From positions 700,617 to 764,616 of the forward strand of contig NZ_MAYN01000008.1 in NCBI RefSeq assembly GCF_001691555.1: a stretch of 64,000 nucleotides of DNA, read 5' to 3'. Under the pieces are notes generated by a model. It saw only the letters and a list, made by a program, of their open reading frames with translations, ran no database searches and was not told the origin of the DNA. Within the stretch, counting starts at the first letter, position 1; every line of letters begins with the position of its first letter. Source of the DNA: Pantoea eucrina. Its GTDB lineage: Bacteria > Pseudomonadota > Gammaproteobacteria > Enterobacterales > Enterobacteriaceae. Below, piece by piece: positions 57,590 to 64,000 of the stretch. Both the position numbers and the translations under genes were made by a program.

Positions 57590-58633
57590 ATGTTCAACTC
57601 TAAAACTCTTTTGATTACTGGTGGTACAGGTTCTTTCGGCAATGCAGTTCTCAAACGATTTCTTGACACCGATATTGGTGAAATTCGCATTTTTAGTCGC
57701 GATGAAAAAAAGCAAGATGACATGCGCAAAAAGTTCAACAGCGATAAGTTGAAATTTTATCTGGGAGACGTACGCGACGAAAACAGCATTGCTGCTGCAA
57801 TGCGTGGTGTGGACTATGTTTTTCATGCGGCAGCGCTGAAACAGGTGCCTTCCTGCGAGTTCCACCCGATGCAGGCTGTGCGCACTAACGTTCTCGGCAC
57901 CGAAAACGTGCTGAACTGCGCAATCAATGCTGGCGTAAAACGTGTCGTTTGTCTGAGCACCGATAAAGCAGTTTATCCAATCAACGCTATGGGCATCAGT
58001 AAAGCGATGATGGAAAAAGTCATGGTAGCGGCCAGTCGTAATCTTGAAGGCACTGGCACCGTCATCTGTGGCACCCGCTACGGTAACGTAATGGCATCAC
58101 GCGGTTCTGTTATCCCGCTATTTGTTCAGCAGGTACAGCAGGACAAAACCATTACTATCACTGAACCCAGCATGACGCGTTTTATGATGACCCTGGCGGA
58201 TGCGGTTGATCTGGTGCTGTATGCATTTGAGCACGGTAACAATGGTGATATCTTCGTTCAGAAAGCACCGGCGGCTACTGTTGAAACCCTGACCAAAGCC
58301 ATCCTGAAAGTGATGAATAAGCCTGAGCACCAGGTCAGCGTCATCGGTTCCCGTCATGGTGAAAAGCTGTATGAATCTCTGCTCAGCAAAGAAGAACGTG
58401 CCTGCGCTGAAGATATGGGTGATTATTTCCGTATTCCAGCAGATACCCGCGATCTGAATTATGCGAAGTTTGTAGAAGAAGGTGAGAAAAAAATCACGGA
58501 TGCTCTATGCGGTGAAGAATATAATTCTCATAATACAGTTCGACTTGACGTTGAAGGGATGATTAAGCTTCTTATGAAACTCGAGTTTATGCATAAAATT
58601 GCAAATGGCGAGTACGCTGACGCGGAGGAGTAA
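57590..58633 (+). CDS. fnlA: UDP-GlcNAc 4,6-dehydratase/5-epimerase FnlA (WbjB)
   Basis: First enzyme of the UDP-N-acetyl-L-fucosamine pathway, an extended SDR of 347 residues. NAD motif GGTGSFGNAVLKRFL is at the start. The catalytic Tyr-xxx-Lys is replaced by M134-GIS-K138 (NAMGISKAMMEK), which is the known hallmark of the FnlA/WbjB/CapE dehydratase-epimerases. The substrate segment GTRYGNVMASRGSVIPLF is intact. fnlB starts 3 bp after the stop. Base composition returns to that of the host backbone. Confidence 0.94.
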   Translation: MFNSKTLLITGGTGSFGNAVLKRFLDTDIGEIRIFSRDEKKQDDMRKKFNSDKLKFYLGDVRDENSIAAAMRGVDYVFHAAALKQVPSCEFHPMQAVRTNVLGTENVLNCAINAGVKRVVCLSTDKAVYPINAMGISKAMMEKVMVAASRNLEGTGTVICGTRYGNVMASRGSVIPLFVQQVQQDKTITITEPSMTRFMMTLADAVDLVLYAFEHGNNGDIFVQKAPAATVETLTKAILKVMNKPEHQVSVIGSRHGEKLYESLLSKEERACAEDMGDYFRIPADTRDLNYAKFVEEGEKKITDALCGEEYNSHNTVRLDVEGMIKLLMKLEFMHKIANGEYADAEE

Positions 58634-58636
58634 GCC

Positions 58637-59770
58637 TTGAAAGTCCTGATAACGGGGTCTGATGGTTTTATAGCAAAAAACCTGGCTTTAAGCCTGCAAC
58701 AACGTCAGAACATCCAGGTAATGTCTTTCAATCGTGAAAGCAAAACTGAAGATCTTTCTGCTTTGATTGAAAAAGCGGATTTTATATTCCATCTGGCGGG
58801 AATCAATCGACCTCAGGACCCCGCTGAATTTACGCGTGGCAATGTTGATTTATCTTCTCTTGTCAGCGAAGCGATTAAAAAATGTGTTAATGAAACTGGG
58901 CGTTATATCCCGGTTGTATTTAGTTCTTCAATTCACGCGTCTGCCGACAATGAGTATGGCCGGACAAAATTAGCAGCAGAAAATGTTTTCGCCGCTTTAG
59001 CCAGCGAAACGGGTAATCCGGTGTTTATCAGCCGTCTTCCGGGCGTCTTTGGTAAGTGGGCCAGACCGAACTATAACTCTGTGGTTGCAACGTTTTGCTA
59101 TAATATAGCGCATGATCTTCCTGTTACCGTCAACGATCCGCAATATCTTCTCAGGCTCGTGTATATAGACGATGTTGTTAAGGTGTTCACGGATTTGCTG
59201 GACCAGGAAATAAAACCTGAAGCTAAGCAGCATTTTATTAATGTTGTACCTGAATACAACGTTGCGTTAGGTGAGATCGCTGAAAGCATAACCAGTTTTC
59301 GTGAGGGCCGTAATTCTCTGGAACTTGAGCGCGTCGGTACTGGTTTTTTGAGAGCGCTTTATTCGACATATGTCAGCTATCTGCCTGAGCAGGATTTCTC
59401 ATATCCGGTAAAACAACATACCGATCCGCGTGGCAGCTTTGTCGAGTTATTCAAGAGTAAAGATTCCGGGCAAGTTTCTTATTTTACTGCTCATCCTGGC
59501 ATCACACGTGGCGGGCACTACCATCATACCAAAACTGAAAAATTTATGGTTATAAGTGGTACGGCTCGTTTCAGGTTTCGCCATATGCTAACTGATGAAT
59601 ATTATGAAACGGTTACCAGCGGTGATAAACCGGTGATGGTAGAAACGATTCCTGGATGGGCTCACGATGTGACTAATATCAGTGATGAAGAGCTTATAGC
59701 TATTGTCTGGGCTAATGAAGTCTTCGATCCTGCTCATCCCGATACTATTTTCTCTAAATTAGATAAGTAA
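58637..59770 (+). CDS. fnlB: UDP-L-FucNAc pathway reductase FnlB (WbjC), SDR plus cupin
   Basis: Second enzyme of UDP-L-FucNAc synthesis, making the pneumosamine (L-talo) intermediate. The N-terminal SDR part has GSDGFIAKNLA and the catalytic pair Y107/K111 (YGRTK). From about residue 255 a cupin domain follows (HTDPRGSFVELFKS; RGGHYHHTKTEKFMVISG), as in WbjC. The start codon is TTG at 58637, with GGAGGAG just upstream, coupled to the fnlA stop. Length 377 residues is normal. fnlC follows after 3 bp. Confidence 0.93.
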   Translation: MKVLITGSDGFIAKNLALSLQQRQNIQVMSFNRESKTEDLSALIEKADFIFHLAGINRPQDPAEFTRGNVDLSSLVSEAIKKCVNETGRYIPVVFSSSIHASADNEYGRTKLAAENVFAALASETGNPVFISRLPGVFGKWARPNYNSVVATFCYNIAHDLPVTVNDPQYLLRLVYIDDVVKVFTDLLDQEIKPEAKQHFINVVPEYNVALGEIAESITSFREGRNSLELERVGTGFLRALYSTYVSYLPEQDFSYPVKQHTDPRGSFVELFKSKDSGQVSYFTAHPGITRGGHYHHTKTEKFMVISGTARFRFRHMLTDEYYETVTSGDKPVMVETIPGWAHDVTNISDEELIAIVWANEVFDPAHPDTIFSKLDK

Positions 59771-59773
59771 TTT

Positions 59774-60904
59774 ATGAAAAAACTAAAAATTGTTTCAGTT
59801 GTAGGAACGCGTCCGGAAATTATCCGCCTGTCGCGCGTGCTGGATAAACTTGACCAGTACTGTGAGCATATTCTGGTTCACACCGGTCAGAACTACGACT
59901 ATGAGCTTAACGAAGTCTTTTTCAACGACCTGAATGTGCGTAAGCCGGACTTCTTTCTGGATGCTGCGGGAAAAAACGCGGCAGAAACGATTGGCCAGGT
60001 AATCATTAAGATTGACCAGGTGTTTGCCGAAGTCCAGCCGGAAGCGATGCTGGTCTTAGGGGACACCAACTCCTGCATCTCTGCTATCGCGGCTAAACGT
60101 CGCAAAATCCCTATTTTCCATATGGAAGCGGGAAATCGCTGCTTTGATCAGCGCGTTCCTGAAGAGACCAACCGTCGGATTGTTGACCATACCGCAGATG
60201 TTAACCTCACCTATAGCGATATTGCGCGTGAGTATCTGCTGGCTGAAGGCCTTCCGGCAGATCGGGTTATCAAAACCGGTAGTCCGATGTATGAAGTATT
60301 AACGCACTACATGCCGCAGATTGACGGCTCTGATGTGCTTGAGCGCCTGCAGCTTCAGGCAAATCAGTTCTTTGTTATCAGTGCGCACCGGGAAGAGAAC
60401 GTCGATTCGCCGAAGCAGCTGGCTAAGCTGGCGGATATTCTGAATACCATTGCCGAGAAGTATCAGCTGCCGGTTATCGTCTCTACGCATCCGCGTACCC
60501 GTAACCGCATTGAAGCCAACGGCATTGTGTTTCACGAAAAAATCCAGCTGCTGAAACCTCTTGGGTTCCATGACTATAATCACCTGCAGAAACATGCCCG
60601 AGCGGTGCTTTCTGACAGCGGAACCATCACTGAAGAGTCCTCAATCATGAATTTCCCGGCGCTGAATATTCGCGAAGCGCATGAGCGTCCGGAAGGTTTT
60701 GAAGAGGCCTCGGTTATGATGACAGGTCTGGAGCGCAATCGCGTGCTGCAGGCACTTGCCGTGCTTGAGACTCAGCCGCGCGGCGAAGAGCGGTTGCTGC
60801 GTCAGGTCTATGATTACAGCATGCCGAATGTATCAGACAAAGTTGTCCGGATTATTCATTCCTACACTGACTACATTAAACGGGTTGTCTGGAAAGAGTA
60901 CTGA
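59774..60904 (+). CDS. fnlC: UDP-N-acetyl-L-pneumosamine 2-epimerase FnlC (WbjD)
   Basis: WecB-fold UDP-HexNAc 2-epimerase, 376 residues, which completes UDP-L-FucNAc. The family start KIVSVVGTRPEIIRLSRVLDKL, HTGQNYDYEL, HMEAGNRCFDQRVPEETNRR and the late SDSGTITEESSIMNFPAL are intact. The motif RCFDQRVPEE is typical of the FnlC branch rather than ManNAc-forming WecB. The stop overlaps the next start by one base (TGATG). Confidence 0.94.
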   Translation: MKKLKIVSVVGTRPEIIRLSRVLDKLDQYCEHILVHTGQNYDYELNEVFFNDLNVRKPDFFLDAAGKNAAETIGQVIIKIDQVFAEVQPEAMLVLGDTNSCISAIAAKRRKIPIFHMEAGNRCFDQRVPEETNRRIVDHTADVNLTYSDIAREYLLAEGLPADRVIKTGSPMYEVLTHYMPQIDGSDVLERLQLQANQFFVISAHREENVDSPKQLAKLADILNTIAEKYQLPVIVSTHPRTRNRIEANGIVFHEKIQLLKPLGFHDYNHLQKHARAVLSDSGTITEESSIMNFPALNIREAHERPEGFEEASVMMTGLERNRVLQALAVLETQPRGEERLLRQVYDYSMPNVSDKVVRIIHSYTDYIKRVVWKEY

Positions 60905-62118
60905 TGAAATTTGCTTTTATAATTGACGATTATCTTCCGCACAGTACCCGCGTCGGCGCAAAGATGTTCCATGAGCTGGCGCAGGAGTTCATTCAGCGTG
61001 GTCATAGCGTTACGGTTATTACCCCGGATGCAAATCTGCAGCACGCACTGCAGGAAGATAGGTTAGAGGGGGTTGCCGTCTGGCGCTTCAGAACGGGTCC
61101 AATCAAAGATGTCAGTCATGTCCAGCGGGCCATTAATGAAAGCCTGCTGTCAGTGCGTGCGTGGAGAGCGGTACGTCATAAGATAAAAGCAAACTCATTC
61201 GATGGTATTGTGTATTATTCGCCCTCTGTTTTTTGGGGGCATTTAGTCAGGAAAATCAAACAGCGCTGCGCTTGCTCATCCTATCTGATTCTGCGTGACT
61301 TTTTTCCACAGTGGGCCATTGATGCGGGCATGATTAAGCAGGGCTCGCTGACCGAAAAGTATTTCCGTCATTTCGAGAAACGCCTCTACGATGAAGCCGG
61401 TTTTATAGGGCTAATGTCAGAAAATAATCTCAGGCTGTTTATGCAGCATAACCCGCACCGAAAAGCGGGAGTATTGCGCAACTGGGCCAGTATTGAACCT
61501 GCTCGTGCAGGGGATAGCGGATACAATTCAATTGTTAAGACATCCGGCCTGCAGAACAAAACGGTGTTTTTCTACGGCGGTAATATTGGTCATGCACAGG
61601 ATATGACGAACCTGATGCGGCTGGTAAAGGGTATGCAGGCCTTTCCACAGGCGCATTTTTTGTTTGTCGGTCAGGGCGATGAAGTCACTCTGATTAATCA
61701 ACTCGCTCAGGAATGGGCGCTGACAAACTTCACCTATCTCCCGTCGGTGGATCAAAAGACCTTTAAATGTCTGCTGACCGAGGTTGATGTTGGTCTGTTT
61801 TCTCTGGCAGCAAACCATACCTCACACAATTTTCCGGGAAAATTGCTGGGGTATATGGTGCAAAGTATCCCAATCCTCGGTAGCGTCAATAAAGGTAACG
61901 ATCTGGCCGATATCGTTAATGCTAACAAAGCCGGAACGATTTTCATCAACGGTGAAGATGAGTGTCTGTTGCAGGCGGCAATAAACTTTACGCAGGATGC
62001 AGCACTGAGAAAAGAGATGGGTGCGGCTGCTTATCAGCTGCTGCTGGAGCAATTTTCAGTGGGCGCTGCCGCAGGTCAGATTGAAAACGCGTTTGGAGTA
62101 AATCATGAGAGTAATTGA
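60904..62118 (+). CDS. wbuB: L-FucNAc transferase WbuB (GT4)
   Basis: GT-B transferase that adds L-FucNAc to the lipid-linked acceptor. FAFIIDDYLPHSTRVGAKMFHEL is the typical WbuB start; FFYGGNIGHAQDMTNLMRL and the late HNFPGKLLGYMVQSIPILGSVN form the donor site. The 404 residues match WbuB of E. coli O26-type clusters, where it also follows fnlABC. It overlaps wbuC by 14 bp. Confidence 0.92.
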   Translation: MKFAFIIDDYLPHSTRVGAKMFHELAQEFIQRGHSVTVITPDANLQHALQEDRLEGVAVWRFRTGPIKDVSHVQRAINESLLSVRAWRAVRHKIKANSFDGIVYYSPSVFWGHLVRKIKQRCACSSYLILRDFFPQWAIDAGMIKQGSLTEKYFRHFEKRLYDEAGFIGLMSENNLRLFMQHNPHRKAGVLRNWASIEPARAGDSGYNSIVKTSGLQNKTVFFYGGNIGHAQDMTNLMRLVKGMQAFPQAHFLFVGQGDEVTLINQLAQEWALTNFTYLPSVDQKTFKCLLTEVDVGLFSLAANHTSHNFPGKLLGYMVQSIPILGSVNKGNDLADIVNANKAGTIFINGEDECLLQAAINFTQDAALRKEMGAAAYQLLLEQFSVGAAAGQIENAFGVNHESN

Positions 62119-62518
62119 TAAGGCTGTTACCGAGCAGCTCTATCGGGATGCTGAGCAGTCAGTGCGCAAACGCGCGCATTTTCTTCTGCACGCTTCCCAT
62201 GATGACAAAGTTCAGCGTCTGCTGATTGGTTTAGTCAGCGGAAGCGTTGTTGAGCCTCACTACCATGAGCTTTCGCATCAGTGGGAGCTGTTCACGGTAC
62301 TGGAAGGGGAGCTGGATATCCGGCTTTATGATACGCAGGGTGCTGTGGTACGTCAGTTTATTGCAGGGCCGCGCTCAGGTATCACGCTGGTTGAATTTAA
62401 TCCGGGTGATATCCATAGCGTCGAATGCCTTTCAGAACGCGCCCTGATGCTTGAGGTTAAAGAAGGACCGTTTGATCCCGCGTTTGCAAAAGCTTCTCCG
62501 GCATGGGCTGATAACTAA
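62105..62518 (+). CDS. wbuC: WbuC family cupin protein
   Basis: Small cupin-fold protein of 137 residues, always found beside wbuB in L-FucNAc O-antigen clusters; its function is unknown. The metal-binding pattern is visible as HYHELSHQWELFTVLEGELDIRL. It is the last gene of the O-antigen operon and overlaps wbuB by 14 bp. In some clusters wbuC is a remnant, but here the frame appears complete. Confidence 0.9.
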   Translation: MRVIDKAVTEQLYRDAEQSVRKRAHFLLHASHDDKVQRLLIGLVSGSVVEPHYHELSHQWELFTVLEGELDIRLYDTQGAVVRQFIAGPRSGITLVEFNPGDIHSVECLSERALMLEVKEGPFDPAFAKASPAWADN

Positions 62519-62614
62519 GCCATTCATTTTGCGGGTTATCTGATTTCATGCCTGACATTTACGCAAATGAGCCGGGGGAAGCATCTTAGGCTATCTAAAT
62601 CTGAGATGAGTGAG

Positions 62615-62644
62615 TTAACATCGAAGTACTTTTGTGCTGCTAAT
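62615..62644 (+). promoter_or_regulatory. Candidate gnd promoter
   Basis: TTAACA (62615-62620) and GCTAAT (62639-62644) are 18 bases apart, about 36 bp before the gnd start. It fits a growth-rate-regulated gnd promoter of its own, but is not tested. Confidence 0.3.
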
Positions 62645-62680
62645 CACATCAGCAGTAAATACATCTGACAGGAGTATGTA

Positions 62681-64000
62681 ATGTCTAAGCAACAGATCGG
62701 CGTAGTAGGGATGGCAGTAATGGGCCGTAACCTGGCTCTTAACATTGAAAGCCGTGGTTACACCGTGTCCATCTTCAACCGCTCACGCGAAAAGACCGAT
62801 GAAGTCATTGCTGAGAATCCGGGTAAAAAGCTTGCTCCGTTTTACACGGTAGAAGAGTTTGTTGAGTCACTGGAAAAACCGCGCCGTATTCTGCTGATGG
62901 TGCAGGCGGGTGAAGCGACAGACAAAACTATCGCATCGCTGACGCCGCATCTGGATAAAGGCGACATTCTGATCGATGGCGGTAACACCTTCTACAAAGA
63001 CACCATCCGTCGTAATCAGGAACTCAGTGAACAGGGCTTTAACTTCATCGGTACCGGCGTCTCCGGCGGTGAAGAGGGCGCGCTGAAAGGTCCTTCTATC
63101 ATGCCTGGCGGTCAGAAAGAAGCTTATGAACTCGTTGCCCCTATCTTTGATAAAATCGCTGCCCGTGCAGAAGATGGCGACGCCTGCGTGGCGTATATCG
63201 GCCCGAACGGTGCCGGTCACTATGTGAAGATGGTCCATAACGGTATCGAATATGGCGATATGCAGCTGATTGCTGAAGCCTATGCGCTGCTGAAAGGTGC
63301 GCTGGGTCTGAGCAATGAAGAGCTGGCTGAAACCTTCACCGACTGGAACAACGGCGAACTGAGCAGCTACCTGATTGACATCACGAAAGATATCTTCACC
63401 AAGAAAGATGAAGAGGGTAACTACCTGGTCGATGTGATTCTGGATGAAGCAGCGAACAAAGGCACCGGTAAATGGACCAGCCAGAGCTCGCTGGATCTGG
63501 GTGAGCCACTGTCGCTGATCACTGAATCGGTCTTTGCCCGCTACCTTTCCTCGCTGAAAACGCAGCGCGTTGCCGCCTCTAAAGTACTGAGCGGTCCGCA
63601 GGCGCAGGCAGTAAGCGGTGATAAAGCTGAATTCGTTGAGAAAGTACGTCGCGCGCTCTATCTGGGCAAAATTGTTTCCTATGCGCAGGGCTTCTCACAG
63701 CTGCGTGCGGCTTCTGAGCAGTACAGCTGGGATCTGCAGTATGGTGAAATCGCGAAGATCTTCCGCGCCGGCTGCATCATTCGTGCGCAGTTCCTGCAGA
63801 AGATTACTGATGCCTATGCTGCCGATGCCAATATCGCCAACCTGCTGTTAGCGCCATACTTTAAAGATATCGCTGACCAGTATCAGCAGGCGCTGCGCGA
63901 TGTGGTGGCTTATGCAGTACAGAACGGCATCCCGACCCCGACCTTCTCCGCTGCTATCGCGTACTATGACAGCTACCGTTCAGCGGTGCTGCCTGCCAAC
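62681..64000 (+). CDS. gnd: 6-phosphogluconate dehydrogenase, 3' end outside the window
   Basis: Pentose-phosphate enzyme that oxidatively decarboxylates 6-phosphogluconate to ribulose-5-phosphate with NADP. The N-terminal [19 protein letters not shown] contains the cofactor motif, with the typical NRSREKTDE after it. [21 protein letters not shown] and the catalytic K/N of [21 protein letters not shown] are intact. The window holds 440 of about 468 codons. A ribosome site CAGGAGTATGTA precedes ATG 62681. gnd conventionally flanks O-antigen loci and its recombination drags these clusters between strains. Confidence 0.97.
   Translation, partial: MSKQQIGVVGMAVMGRNLALNIESRGYTVSIFNRSREKTDEVIAENPGKKLAPFYTVEEFVESLEKPRRILLMVQAGEATDKTIASLTPHLDKGDILIDGGNTFYKDTIRRNQELSEQGFNFIGTGVSGGEEGALKGPSIMPGGQKEAYELVAPIFDKIAARAEDGDACVAYIGPNGAGHYVKMVHNGIEYGDMQLIAEAYALLKGALGLSNEELAETFTDWNNGELSSYLIDITKDIFTKKDEEGNYLVDVILDEAANKGTGKWTSQSSLDLGEPLSLITESVFARYLSSLKTQRVAASKVLSGPQAQAVSGDKAEFVEKVRRALYLGKIVSYAQGFSQLRAASEQYSWDLQYGEIAKIFRAGCIIRAQFLQKITDAYAADANIANLLLAPYFKDIADQYQQALRDVVAYAVQNGIPTPTFSAAIAYYDSYRSAVLPAN

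Noticed and set aside
1..64000. CRISPR arrays, insertion sequences, prophage or integron features
   Set aside because: I saw no regularly spaced direct repeats, transposase or integrase frames, or att-like duplications; the repeats present are short palindromes.

Overview
The window is a chromosomal segment of an Enterobacterales bacterium, most likely Erwiniaceae (Pantoea/Erwinia type). The backbone genes metG, mrp, yegS, yegQ, mdtABCD-baeSR, yegD, yegE, udk, dcd, asmA, galF and gnd are close to their E. coli relatives. Between asmA and galF lies a WceG-Wza-Wzb-Wzc exopolysaccharide locus of the amylovoran/stewartan (ams/wce) type, which is characteristic of Erwinia and Pantoea. No phage, IS element or CRISPR array was found. 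The genus is an inference.

Layout. 1-9.8 kb: metG (partial, 3' part outside the window), mrp, a GNAT acetyltransferase, ahpC-ahpF behind an OxyR-like site, a small Cys-rich protein, thiD behind a TPP riboswitch, tRNA-Asn, a Gfo/Idh/MocA oxidoreductase with a good CRP-like site, and yegS. 9.9-22.6 kb: yegQ, then the multidrug efflux and envelope-stress operon mdtABCD-baeSR on the minus strand, with a cluster of palindromic repeats between mdtC and mdtD. 22.8-33.5 kb: an aldo/keto reductase, an OprB-type sugar porin, yegD, a diguanylate cyclase (YegE/DgcE-like, no EAL domain), a PAP2 phosphatase, udk, dcd and asmA. 33.5-34.9 kb: a 1.37-kb stretch with a decayed reading frame followed by the long leader of the EPS operon (RcsAB-like box, candidate promoter, JUMPstart/ops).

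34.9-47.6 kb: EPS locus wceG-wza-wzb-wzc, two GT2 and one GT4 glycosyltransferases, a tailspike-like WceF/AmsF glycanase, a 109-codon internally deleted remnant of a pyruvyl transferase (WceJ/AmsJ type), and an AmsK-like glycosyltransferase. No Wzx flippase and no Wzy polymerase are present, although ams/wce loci normally carry them. The export machinery is intact, but the locus looks reduced or dependent on genes elsewhere.

47.9-64 kb: galF and galE (nucleotide-sugar supply), a strong terminator, then a second JUMPstart element and a co-directional O-antigen operon. Its first part (50.2-57.6 kb) is visibly AT-rich and encodes a TagD-like glycerol-3-phosphate cytidylyltransferase, a TagF-like glycerophosphotransferase, three glycosyltransferases, Wzx and Wzy. 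The second part, with host-like composition, encodes the UDP-L-FucNAc pathway (fnlA-fnlB-fnlC), wbuB and wbuC, followed by gnd (partial). Together they predict a Wzx/Wzy-assembled O-antigen containing L-FucNAc and a glycerol-phosphate substituent. No initiating transferase is encoded there, so WecA elsewhere is expected to start the unit.
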